The position numbers and the translations under genes are program-made. This document shows positions 27,850 through 37,436 of a stretch of 64,000 bases of DNA, in pieces; position 1 is the stretch's first letter, and every line of letters starts with the position of its first letter. Under the pieces are notes generated by a model, which saw nothing but the letters and a program-made list of their open reading frames with translations, had not been told where the DNA came from and searched no databases. The DNA is taken from contig NZ_JADOVJ010000001.1 of the NCBI RefSeq assembly GCF_015752315.1, positions 2,038,501 through 2,102,500 of the forward strand, read 5' to 3'. The stretch comes from Nocardioides luteus (GTDB lineage Bacteria > Actinomycetota > Actinomycetes > Propionibacteriales > Nocardioidaceae).

Positions 27850-27871
27850 TAACGTCACAATGGTGTTGTGA
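27850..27871 (+). promoter_or_regulatory. suf promoter -10 box and SufR operator overlapping the sufR start
   Basis: TAACGT (27850-27855) looks like the -10 box. TCACAA (27855-27860) and TTGTGA (27866-27871) form a perfect inverted repeat with a 5-nt spacer that spans the expected transcription start and the GTG. SufR-type repressors bind inverted repeats of this kind in front of their own operons. Confidence 0.6.
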
Positions 27872-28595
27872 AATTCGACGAGACCACTCTGCAGCCCGCA
27901 GAGACCAGCGAGGAGAGCACCCGCCAGCGGGTCGCTCGGTCGCTGCTCGTCGACGGTCCGCAGACGGCTGCGACGCTGGCCAAGAGGCTCGACCTCACCC
28001 CGGCCGCGGTCAGGCGCCACCTGGACGCCCTGGCCGAGGAGGAGGCGGTGGAGCAGCGTGAGCCGCGCACCGCGTCCACGCGTGGCCGGGGGCGCCCGGC
28101 GAAGGTCTTCGCGCTCACCGACCAGGGTCGTGACGGCTTCGAGAAGAAGTACGACGACCTGGCCGTCGAGGCGCTTCGGTTCCTCTCCGAGGTGGCCGGC
28201 GAGGAGGCGGTGCGGGAATTCGCGGAGCGCCGCGCGGCGTTCATCAAGGAGGGACTGGACCGGATCGCCGCAAGCGAGACGGACCTCAGCCCCGCTCAGG
28301 TGCTTGCGAACGTGTTCACGGCCAACGGTTACGCGGCCTCCGTCAGGGAGCTGCCGTTGATCAACGGTCATGACGCGGGTGAGCAGCTGTGTCAGCAGCA
28401 TTGCCCGGTCGCCCACGTCGCCCAGGAGTTCCCCGAGCTCTGCGAGGCGGAGACGGAGGCGATCGCGAAGCTGCTCGGCACCCACGTACAACGCTTGGCC
28501 ACCATCGCCCACGGTGACGGTGTCTGCACGACGCACATCCCTCCCGGGTCCTCCGGGTCCGGTGAAGTTTCGAAGAAGAAGGAGCAGGTCACGAC

Positions 28596-28599
<4 letters not shown>
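27868..28599 (+). CDS. sufR: Iron-sulfur-sensing repressor of the suf operon
   Basis: A 243-residue regulator. The winged helix is at about 20-90 ([23 protein letters not shown]). Cysteines at 175, 179, 192 and 220 have the layout expected of a SufR cluster site. SufR senses cluster status: the cluster-loaded form represses suf transcription. It is the first gene of the operon and its TGA overlaps the sufB ATG. The operator overlaps its GTG start, which implies autoregulation at initiation. Confidence 0.93.
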
Positions 28600-30013
<1,414 letters not shown>

Positions 30014-30014
<1 letters not shown>

Positions 30015-31195
30015 TGACCGCAGCTGTGCAGGAGGCCCTGGAGCTCGGCAAGGTCGAGTCCCACCTCCACCCCGAAGGCTCTTTCGACGTCGAGGCGCAC
30101 GAGGTGCCGAAGGGTCGCGAGGAGATCTGGCGGTTCACCCCGCTCAAGCGGCTCAAGGGCATCCACGACTCTGCGCCGTTCGCCGACGGTGCGACCAAGG
30201 TGGAGGTCGAGGCGGCCTCCGGCGTGACCGTCGAGACCGTGGCGGCCGACGATGACGTACGCGGCTCCTCGGGTCTGGTCCCGACCGACCGCGTCTCGGC
30301 GCGGGCCTGGGCGGCCAGCACCGGCGCGACCGTCGTGCGGATCCCGACCGACACCGTGATCGAGGGCGCGACCGTGATCCGTCACCACGGCACCGGCTCG
30401 GAGACGGCCGGCGCCGGTCACGCGGTGATCGTCGCGGAGAAGTTCGCCAAGGCGACCGTCGTGCTGGTCTTCGAGGGCTCGGCCGTCGTCGCCGACAACA
30501 TCGAGATCGTCGTCGAGGACGGCGCCGACCTCACCGTCGTCTCGGTCCAGGACTGGGCCGACGACGCCGTCCACCTCTCCACCCAGCACGCGAAGGTCGG
30601 CCGCGACGCCAACCTCAAGCACGTCTCGGTGAGCTTCGGCGGCGACGTCGTGCGTCACGACTTCTCGGCGGAGTACGCCGGCCCCGGCGGCTCCGTGGAG
30701 TCGCTCGGCCTCTACTTCGCCGACGAGGGCCAGCACATCGAGCACCGTCTCTTCGTCGACCACACCGCCCCGAAGACCAAGTCGCACGTGGTCTACAAGG
30801 GCGCGCTGCAGGGCGAGAAGGCCCACGCGGTCTGGATCGGCAACGTGCTGATCCGCAAGGAGGCCGAGGGCATCGAGACCTACGAGGAGAACCGCAACCT
30901 CATCCTCACCGACGGTGCCTGGGCCGACTCCGTGCCCAACCTGGAGATCGAGACCGGCGAGATCGAGGGCGCGGGCCACGCGTCGGCGATCGGCCGCTTC
31001 GACGACGAGCAGCTCTTCTACCTGCAGAGCCGCGGCATCTCCGAGACCGAGGCCAAGCGCCTGGTCGTGCACGGCTTCTTCAACGACCTGATCCGCCAGA
31101 TCGGCGTCCCCGAGCTCGAGGAGAAGCTGACCGGCACGGTCGAGGCCGAGCTCGCCAAGAACATCAACACGCTTATCACGAAGGACAACGCATGA
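30014..31195 (+). CDS. sufD: Fe-S cluster assembly protein SufD
   Basis: A 393-residue paralog of SufB and the third part of the SufBC2D complex. The ATG at 30014 overlaps the sufB TGA by one base. Conserved blocks are GREEIWRFTPLKRL near the N-terminus, HTAPKTKSHVVYKGALQG and LQSRGISETEAKRLVVHGFF near the C-terminus. Its end overlaps sufC by 4 nt. Confidence 0.96.
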
Positions 31196-31950
31196 GCACG
31201 CTGGAGATCAAGGACCTGCAGGTCTCTGTCGAGACCGAGGACGGTCCCAAGGAGATCCTCAAGGGCGTCACGCTGACCATCAACTCGGGCGAGACCCACG
31301 CGATCATGGGCCCCAACGGCTCGGGCAAGTCGACCCTTGCCTACTCGATCGCCGGCCACCCGAAGTACACCATCACCGGCGGCACCGTCACCCTCGACGG
31401 TGAGAACGTCCTGGAGATGTCGGTCGACGAGCGCGCCAAGGCTGGTCTCTTCCTCGCGATGCAGTACCCCGTCGAGGTCCCCGGCGTCAGCGTGGCCAAC
31501 TTCCTGCGCACCGCGAAGACGGCGTTGGACGGCGAGGCCCCCAAGCTGCGTACCTGGGTCAAGGACGTCAACGGTGCGATGGACAAGATGCACCTGGACC
31601 CGTCCTTCTCCCAGCGTTCGGTGAACGAGGGCTTCTCCGGTGGTGAGAAGAAGCGCCACGAGATCGCCCAGCTCGACATCCTCGACCCGGCCTTCGCGCT
31701 GCTCGACGAGATCGACTCCGGCCTCGACATCGACGCGCTCAAGGTGGTCTCAGAGGGCATCAACGACTTCCGTGCCCGCGAGGCCAAGTCGGTCCTGCTG
31801 ATCACCCACTACACCCGCATCCTGCGCTACGTGAAGCCCGACCAGGTGCACGTCTTCGTCGCCGGCCGGATCGCGGAGTCGGGTGGCCCCGAGCTCGCCG
31901 AGGAGCTGGAGGCCAACGGCTACGAGAAGTACGTCACGGCAGGAGTCTGA
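31192..31950 (+). CDS. sufC: Fe-S cluster assembly ATPase SufC
   Basis: A 252-residue ABC-type ATPase that powers structural changes in SufBCD. Walker A is GPNGSGKSTLAYSI, the signature GFSGGEKKRHEIAQ, and Walker B ALLDEIDSGLDIDAL. It has no membrane partner, as usual for SufC. Starts with ATGA overlap from sufD. Confidence 0.97.
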   Translation: MSTLEIKDLQVSVETEDGPKEILKGVTLTINSGETHAIMGPNGSGKSTLAYSIAGHPKYTITGGTVTLDGENVLEMSVDERAKAGLFLAMQYPVEVPGVSVANFLRTAKTALDGEAPKLRTWVKDVNGAMDKMHLDPSFSQRSVNEGFSGGEKKRHEIAQLDILDPAFALLDEIDSGLDIDALKVVSEGINDFRAREAKSVLLITHYTRILRYVKPDQVHVFVAGRIAESGGPELAEELEANGYEKYVTAGV

Positions 31951-31951
31951 C

Positions 31952-33205
31952 ATGAAGGGTCTGCTGCCCGACCTGGATCTGGTCCGCAAGGACTTCCCGA
32001 TCCTGGAGCGCACCTTCGACGGCGGCGAGACCCCGCTGGTCTACCTCGACAGCGCCAACACCTCGCAGAAGCCGCAGATCGTGATCGACACTATGGTCGA
32101 CCACCTGGAGCGGCACAACGCCAACATCGCCCGGGCGATGCACCACCTGGGTGCCGAGGCCACCGAGGCGTTCGAGGGGGCGCGCGACATCGTCGCGCGC
32201 TTCCTCGGCGCGCCCGAGCGTGACGAGGTGATCTTCACCAAGAACGCCTCCGAGGGTCTCAACCTGGTCGCCAACACCGTGCCGCTGGCTGCCGGCGACG
32301 TGGTCGTGACCACCGAGATGGAGCACCACTCCAACATCGTTCCGTGGCAGCTCGCCACGCAGCGTGCGGGTGCGACGCTGAAGTGGTTCGGGCTCACCGA
32401 CGACGGTCAGCTCGACCTGTCGAACATCGACGAGCTGATCACGCCGGCGACCAAGATCGTCGCGCTGACCTGGGTCTCCAACATGCTCGGCACGATCAAC
32501 CCGATCGGCGAGATCGCCCGCAAGGCGCACGAGGTCGGCGCCCTGGTCGTCGTCGACGCCGCGCAGGCGGCGCCGGTGGTGCCGATCGACCTGGCCTCGA
32601 TGGCCGAGGAGGAGCGTCCCGACTTCCTCGTCTTCACCGGCCACAAGGTCGTCGGCCCGACCGGCATCGGCGTCCTGTGGGGCCGGCGCGCGGCGCTCGA
32701 GGCGCTGCCCCCGTTCCTCGGTGGCGGCGAGATGATCGCGACCGTCACGATGGAGAAGTCGACCTACGCGCCGATCCCGCACAAGTTCGAGGCCGGCACA
32801 CCGCCGATCGCCGAGGCCGTGGGTCTCGGGGCGGCGCTGGAATACCTCATGCACGTCGGCATGGAGAACGTCCACGCCCACGAGCAGGCGATCACGGCCT
32901 ACGCGCTGGAGCGTCTCGCGGGCGTGCCCGGTGTGACCGTGCTCGGCCCGGCCGACGCCGCCAAGCGTGGCGGTGCGATCGCCTTCGAGCTCGAGGGGGT
33001 GCACCCGCACGACGTGGCCCAGGTGCTCGACTCCAAGGGCGTCGCCATCCGAGCCGGTCACCACTGCGCCAAGCCGGCCCACCAGCGGTTCGGCGTGCAG
33101 GCCTCAAACCGGATGTCGTCCTACCTCTACACCACGCCCGCCGAGATCGACGCGCTGGTCGAGGGGTTGGAATACGTACGCACGTTCTTCAAGTTGGACC
33201 AGTGA
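31952..33205 (+). CDS. sufS: Cysteine desulfurase SufS
   Basis: A 417-residue PLP enzyme that takes sulfur from cysteine and passes it to SufU. The ATG at 31952 follows AGGAG. The PLP lysine is in FTGHKVVGPTGIGVLWG, and the persulfide cysteine in RAGHHCAKPAHQRFG. The group II type fits its SufU partner. The TGA overlaps the sufU ATG by one base. Confidence 0.97.
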   Translation: MKGLLPDLDLVRKDFPILERTFDGGETPLVYLDSANTSQKPQIVIDTMVDHLERHNANIARAMHHLGAEATEAFEGARDIVARFLGAPERDEVIFTKNASEGLNLVANTVPLAAGDVVVTTEMEHHSNIVPWQLATQRAGATLKWFGLTDDGQLDLSNIDELITPATKIVALTWVSNMLGTINPIGEIARKAHEVGALVVVDAAQAAPVVPIDLASMAEEERPDFLVFTGHKVVGPTGIGVLWGRRAALEALPPFLGGGEMIATVTMEKSTYAPIPHKFEAGTPPIAEAVGLGAALEYLMHVGMENVHAHEQAITAYALERLAGVPGVTVLGPADAAKRGGAIAFELEGVHPHDVAQVLDSKGVAIRAGHHCAKPAHQRFGVQASNRMSSYLYTTPAEIDALVEGLEYVRTFFKLDQ

Positions 33206-33657
33206 TGACTGCCGCCAACCTCGAAGCGATGTACCAGGAGATCATCCTGGACCACTACAAGAACCCGCATGGGAAGGGTCTTCGCGACCCCTTCGAAGCC
33301 GAGGTTCACCACGTCAACCCGACCTGCGGTGACGAGATCACCCTGCGTGTGCACGTCGACGGCGGCAAGATCGAGGACATCTCCTACGACGCCCTCGGCT
33401 GCTCCATCTCGCAGGCCTCCGCCTCGGTGCTCAACGACCTGGTCGTCGGCAAGAGCGTGGACGAGGCGATGGTCATCCACGAGGAGTTCCTGCGGCTGAT
33501 GCAGGGCAAGGGTCAGGTGGAGCCCGACGAGGACATTCTGGAGGACGGCATCGCCTTCGCCGGCGTCGCCAAGTTCCCCGCCCGGATCAAGTGCGCGCTG
33601 CTCTCGTGGATGGCGTGGAAAGACGCCACCGCGAAGACTCTCGCTGAGGAGAACTGA
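33205..33657 (+). CDS. sufU: Zinc-dependent sulfurtransferase SufU
   Basis: A 150-residue IscU-like protein. Cys41 (TCGDE), Cys66 (LGCSIS) and Cys130 (KCALLSW), with Asp43, form the zinc/persulfide site. The insertion between the second and third Cys (IHEEFLRLMQ) is longer than in IscU, which marks it as SufU. It accepts sulfur from SufS. It overlaps sufS and sufT by one base each. Confidence 0.96.
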   Translation: MTAANLEAMYQEIILDHYKNPHGKGLRDPFEAEVHHVNPTCGDEITLRVHVDGGKIEDISYDALGCSISQASASVLNDLVVGKSVDEAMVIHEEFLRLMQGKGQVEPDEDILEDGIAFAGVAKFPARIKCALLSWMAWKDATAKTLAEEN

Positions 33658-34103
33658 TGACTGAGACCGACCACAGCACACACGACCACGCCGGTCACGA
33701 CCACGCCGGTCACGACCACTCGGGTCACGGCCATGGCCACGGTCACGAGGCCCCGGAGTGGCAGGGGATGCGTACGTCCACGGTCGAGGGCGCGAGCCTG
33801 AAGATCGAGGACGTCGAGGAGGCGATGAAGGACGTCGTCGACCCCGAGCTCGGCATCAACGTCGTCGACCTGGGCCTGATCTACGGCCTGCACATCGAGG
33901 ACCACTCCAACGTGGTCATCGACATGACGCTGACCTCGGCGGCCTGCCCGCTGACCGACGTCATCCAGGACCAGACCGCCACCGCGCTGGAGGGCTTGGT
34001 CAACGACGTGCACATCAACTGGGTCTGGATGCCGCCGTGGGGTCCGGACAAGATCACCCCCGACGGCCGCGAGATGCTGCGCGCTCTCGGGTTCAACGTC
34101 TGA
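33657..34103 (+). CDS. sufT: SufT / MIP18-family (DUF59) protein with His-rich N-terminus
   Basis: A 148-residue DUF59 protein that helps mature iron-sulfur proteins. The family core is KIEDVEEAMKDVVDPELGIN, then VDLGLIYGL and MTLTSAACPLTDVI with the conserved Cys. The first 30 residues add a His-rich tail built from DHAGHDHAGHDHSGHGHGHG-like repeats, which looks metal-binding and is not part of the usual core. It is the last gene of the operon and is followed by a strong hairpin. Confidence 0.93.
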   Translation: MTETDHSTHDHAGHDHAGHDHSGHGHGHGHEAPEWQGMRTSTVEGASLKIEDVEEAMKDVVDPELGINVVDLGLIYGLHIEDHSNVVIDMTLTSAACPLTDVIQDQTATALEGLVNDVHINWVWMPPWGPDKITPDGREMLRALGFNV

Positions 34104-34120
34104 GGGTTTCGCCCGACATG

Positions 34121-34155
34121 GGAGTCCTGAGGTCACCCGGTGACCTCAGGACTCC
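34121..34155. terminator. Terminator at the end of the suf operon
   Basis: Two 17-nt arms (34121-34137 and 34139-34155) are exact reverse complements around a single base. It lies between convergent genes and can act in both directions. There is no long T-run. Confidence 0.8.
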
Positions 34156-34172
34156 ACGTCATTTCCCTCGGT

Positions 34173-35351
34173 TCACGGGGTCGCCACGAGGGCGGTGCCC
34201 GAGCCGAGATCCTGCAGCTGACTGCTGGAGCCCGACCACAGCACCTTCGTGCTCGTCGCGCTCGCGTCCACGACGTGGCGTACGGCCACGTTGGACGTCA
34301 GCTGGTTGCTGGACAGGAAGTTCCGCGTCCCGCTCTTCACGAGCACGACCGTCGGGGTAGCGCCCGAGGGCACGATGCTCCCGGAGGGGACGCTGAAGGA
34401 GAAGAAGTTGGATGAGACGGCATTGTCGTTGCCGTTGAGGTGGACCATGCCGAACAGGTCGTCCTGAGGTGCCGGACCACCGTCGCCGAAGATCCGGCGG
34501 AAGTGGTTGCCACTGATCAGATGCTCGTGGCAGGTGGTCTCCTGCACGATCATCCCGGAGAAGTTGCTGACCAGCTTGTTGCCGGTGATGACGGCGCGGT
34601 CGACCCCCTTGAACTGGATGCGGGCGCCCCAGAGCAGGCTGTTGCCGCTGATCAGACAGTTCTCGACGTTCTCGATGAAGATCGAGTGTCCGCCCCACGG
34701 GGTCACGATGTAGTTGTTGGTGATCTTGCCGACGATCGACCCGTTGATCATCCGGATGCCGTTGCCGCACTCGCCGATGAAGTTGTTGGTGATGCTGTAG
34801 GCGTCGGCGTTGCGGATGGTCACGGCCTCCTGCAGGTAGACGAAGCCCATTCCCTCGACGCGGACGGCGTCCGAGTCGAACTGGACCTTGATCCCCACCT
34901 TCCCGTTGCCGTTCGCGCCGGTGTAGGGCTTGGAGCTGCTGACGCCGTCGATGCAGAAGTCCTGGAAGACGACCGAGTTGAGTCGCCCGTTGGCGCCTGG
35001 CTGGCCGCTCTTGTCGACGAGGAAGCCGACCTGGTTGGCGTTGGCGATCTGGACGTGGCTGGATCCGGGAAGCGTCTCGGTCCAGGCGGAGTGGTCGACG
35101 TCGTCGCGGATGGCCTCGGACAGGAATCCGTGTCCGGAGCCCTTGACGGTGATGAAGCTGCGATCGATGACCGCCGTCGTCGCGAGGGTGTAGTGGCCGG
35201 GCGGGATGTAGATGACGGCCCCGGGCCGGGTGGTCTGGCCGGACTGCTGGGTGCGGATGTCGGCCATGATCTCGTTGATCACCCGGCCGATGTCGGTGTA
35301 CGGCGAGACGCTGGCAGGGAAGGTGGTGACGTCGTAGACGGTGGATGCCAT
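34173..35351 (-). CDS. GH91 enzyme: inulin fructotransferase or difructose-anhydride hydrolase
   Basis: A 392-residue right-handed beta-helix protein. The N-terminus (TVYDVTTFPASVSPYTDIG, PGAVIYIPPGHYTL, GSGHGFLSEAIRDD) and middle (NSVVFQDFCIDGVSSSKPYT, GFVYLQEAV, NNFIGECGNGI) match inulin fructotransferases as I know them. GH91 members either cut inulin into difructose anhydrides outside the cell or hydrolyse the anhydride inside. This frame has no signal peptide. A Tat-leader ORF ends 26 nt upstream in another frame, so it may be a frameshifted secreted enzyme or a true cytosolic hydrolase. Weak AGGA ribosome site before the ATG. Confidence 0.85.
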   Translation of the reverse strand: MASTVYDVTTFPASVSPYTDIGRVINEIMADIRTQQSGQTTRPGAVIYIPPGHYTLATTAVIDRSFITVKGSGHGFLSEAIRDDVDHSAWTETLPGSSHVQIANANQVGFLVDKSGQPGANGRLNSVVFQDFCIDGVSSSKPYTGANGNGKVGIKVQFDSDAVRVEGMGFVYLQEAVTIRNADAYSITNNFIGECGNGIRMINGSIVGKITNNYIVTPWGGHSIFIENVENCLISGNSLLWGARIQFKGVDRAVITGNKLVSNFSGMIVQETTCHEHLISGNHFRRIFGDGGPAPQDDLFGMVHLNGNDNAVSSNFFSFSVPSGSIVPSGATPTVVLVKSGTRNFLSSNQLTSNVAVRHVVDASATSTKVLWSGSSSQLQDLGSGTALVATP

Positions 35352-35377
35352 GGCGATGTCCTGTCTTCGTGGGGTTG

Positions 35378-35569
35378 TCAGAGGAGGCCGACGATGGCGG
35401 CGTACGCCGGATGGCTGGTCGCGGCCGCTGCCTGTTGTGGGGGCACACCGACCGTGGCGACGATCGGCGAGGCGGCGACGGTGGCGGCGCCGACGATGGC
35501 GAGCAGCTGCCGGCGGGTGACCACCGGCTCTGCCGCATGCACTGCTGGAGGTGTTGGCATGGTGCTCAT
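35378..35569 (-). CDS. 63-residue ORF consisting of a Tat signal peptide
   Basis: The ORF overlaps the stop of the upstream permease (ATGA). It reads VVTRRQLLAIVGAATVAASP, a twin-arginine motif followed by a hydrophobic stretch and a PPQQAAAA cleavage region, then stops after about 12 more residues. It is one base out of frame with the GH91 gene that begins 26 nt later. Joined by a one-base insertion, the two would give a precursor of about 465 residues. It is either the severed leader of that enzyme or a tiny exported peptide. Confidence 0.65.
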   Translation of the reverse strand: MSTMPTPPAVHAAEPVVTRRQLLAIVGAATVAASPIVATVGVPPQQAAAATSHPAYAAIVGLL

Positions 35570-36492
35570 CCCTTCACTGCACCGGCGGTGAGTCCGGCGA
35601 TCACATGGCGCTGGAAGACGGCGTAGATGGCGAGCTGGGGGAGGAGGACCAGCGTTGCGGCCGCCATCATGCCGCCGTAGTCGACGGTGTACTGACCCTG
35701 GAACCGGGACACGGCGAGGGACACGGTGGCCAGGTCGGGGTCGTTGATCAGGATCGACACGAACGGGAACTCGTTGAACACGTAGACCACGTTGAAGATG
35801 ACGATCGTGGCGAGGATCGGGCGCATGGTCGGAAGGACCACCGACCAGCAGATCCGGAACAGCCCGGCGCCGTCCATGATCGCCGCCTCCTCGAGCTCGC
35901 TCGGGAAGTCGCGGAGGAAGCCGGTCAGCAGGAGGGTGTTGAACGGGATCGAGACCGCGATGTAGGGGATGACCACGGCCAGATAGGTCCCGTAGATCCC
36001 CAGCGCGAGGTCGAGGCGGTAGACCGGGAACAGCAGCACGTAGACCGGCACCGCCAGACCCGACAGGAGGTAGAAGCGGAGGAAGGACTGCGTACGTCGC
36101 CGCCGGAAGACCATGCGGGTCAGCGCGAAGGACACCATGAACGAGACGGCGGTGCCGACGGTCACCGATGCCACCGCGATGATGATCGTGTTCGCGTACA
36201 TCCGGACCAGCGGCAGCGTCTCGAGCACGTTGCGGTAGTTGTCCAGCGTCAGCGAGTCGAGCGAGAACGGGTCGGACAGGATCGTGTCGCTCTGCTGGAA
36301 CGACAGCAGCGTGATCCAGAGGATCGGCAGTACGACGAGGAACGTGATCAGGTACGCCGCGGCGCTGATGATGACGGCGGGCCGCCGCATCCGCCGGCCG
36401 GCTCTCGGCCTGGGCGTCGGCACCGGCGTACGAGATCCGCTCGTCGTCCTGTCCCTGCTGGTCGTGGCGCTCTCGGCCACCTGCGCGCTCAT
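35566..36492 (-). CDS. Carbohydrate ABC transporter permease (MalG/LacG type)
   Basis: A 308-residue permease with six membrane helices after a basic N-terminal tail. The ATG at 36492 overlaps the stop of the first permease. The coupling loop EEAAIMDGAGLFRICWSVVLP is the EAA motif of sugar importers. It forms the channel with the upstream permease, and no ATPase gene lies in the locus. Confidence 0.92.
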   Translation of the reverse strand: MSAQVAESATTSRDRTTSGSRTPVPTPRPRAGRRMRRPAVIISAAAYLITFLVVLPILWITLLSFQQSDTILSDPFSLDSLTLDNYRNVLETLPLVRMYANTIIIAVASVTVGTAVSFMVSFALTRMVFRRRRTQSFLRFYLLSGLAVPVYVLLFPVYRLDLALGIYGTYLAVVIPYIAVSIPFNTLLLTGFLRDFPSELEEAAIMDGAGLFRICWSVVLPTMRPILATIVIFNVVYVFNEFPFVSILINDPDLATVSLAVSRFQGQYTVDYGGMMAAATLVLLPQLAIYAVFQRHVIAGLTAGAVKG

Positions 36493-37358
36493 GCGAGCCG
36501 CCCGCGGCGCGAGAGGGTCAGGTAGGCGAGAGAGGTGAGCGCGCCGATGACGAAGACCACCATCGCGATCGCCATGCCCGAGCCGTAGCGCTGATCGGTG
36601 AAGGTGACGAAGTACATGTAGCTGACCAGGGTCTCCGAGCTGTGCACCGGCCCGCCCCCGGTGAGCATGTAGACCAGCTCGAAGATCTTGAACACGTTGG
36701 TGATCAGCAACAGCGACACGATCCCGATCGTCTCCCGCATCATCGGGATCGTGACGTAGCGCAGCTGCTGCCACCTGCTGGCCCCGTCGAGGGAGCTGGC
36801 CTCCATCACCTCCGCCGGCAACAGCCGCAGGCCGGCGTAGAAGATCGTCATCGCGAACCCGACGCTTGCCCAGATGAACACGACGGCGATCGAGTACGGC
36901 GCGAGGGAGTCGCCACCGATCCACTGCACGGGCGGGATCCCGAGCGGTTCCAAGAGGTGGTTGAGCAGACCCACCCGGGGGTCGAGGATGAACACCCAGA
37001 CGAGCCCGACGAGGATCGGAGCGACGATCGCGGGACCGAAGAGGAGCGCCCGCAGGGCGCCGGCGGCACGGACGCGCTGCTGCATCAGCAGAGCAAGCCC
37101 GAACGAGGCCGGCACCAGGAATGTCACGCTCAGCACGAGGATGAGCAGGGTGTTGGTGACCGAGCGCCGGAAGAACGGGTCCTCACCCAGCGCGAGGTAG
37201 TTGTCGAGCCCGATGAAGTCGGCGCCGCTGAACCCGGCGGCGTCGGTGAGGCTGTAGCCGCCGGCGTACACGACGGGGTAGATGAAGAAGGCCGTGAAGA
37301 GGATGAAGGCGGGGAAGACCATCAGTGCGATCTTCCACGGGGAACTGACCCAGACCAT
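36489..37358 (-). CDS. Carbohydrate ABC transporter permease (MalF/UgpA type)
   Basis: A 289-residue permease with six helices. I start it at ATG 37358 (MVWVSSPWKIALMVFP). The EAA loop is EVMEASSLDGASRWQQLRYVTIP. A 13-bp hairpin separates it from the binding-protein gene, which probably lowers its expression relative to that gene. Confidence 0.91.
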   Translation of the reverse strand: MVWVSSPWKIALMVFPAFILFTAFFIYPVVYAGGYSLTDAAGFSGADFIGLDNYLALGEDPFFRRSVTNTLLILVLSVTFLVPASFGLALLMQQRVRAAGALRALLFGPAIVAPILVGLVWVFILDPRVGLLNHLLEPLGIPPVQWIGGDSLAPYSIAVVFIWASVGFAMTIFYAGLRLLPAEVMEASSLDGASRWQQLRYVTIPMMRETIGIVSLLLITNVFKIFELVYMLTGGGPVHSSETLVSYMYFVTFTDQRYGSGMAIAMVVFVIGALTSLAYLTLSRRGRLA

Positions 37359-37400
37359 GGGTGATGCTCGCTTCGCAGTAGTTCGGAGGCCGGTGTGGGC

Positions 37401-37430
37401 GTGGGGTGTGCCGCCGTCGGCACACCCCAC
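37401..37430 (-). terminator. Hairpin between binding-protein and permease genes
   Basis: GTGGGGTGTGCCG (37401-37413) pairs with CGGCACACCCCAC (37418-37430) around a 4-nt loop. Such hairpins often stabilise the upstream message or thin out transcription of downstream permease genes. Confidence 0.7.
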
Positions 37431-37436
37431 GGAAGG

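Noticed and set aside
34173..35351. Pectate lyase or generic right-handed beta-helix protein
   Set aside because: The N-terminal and mid-protein blocks match inulin fructotransferases closely, and the GH172-GH32 context agrees.
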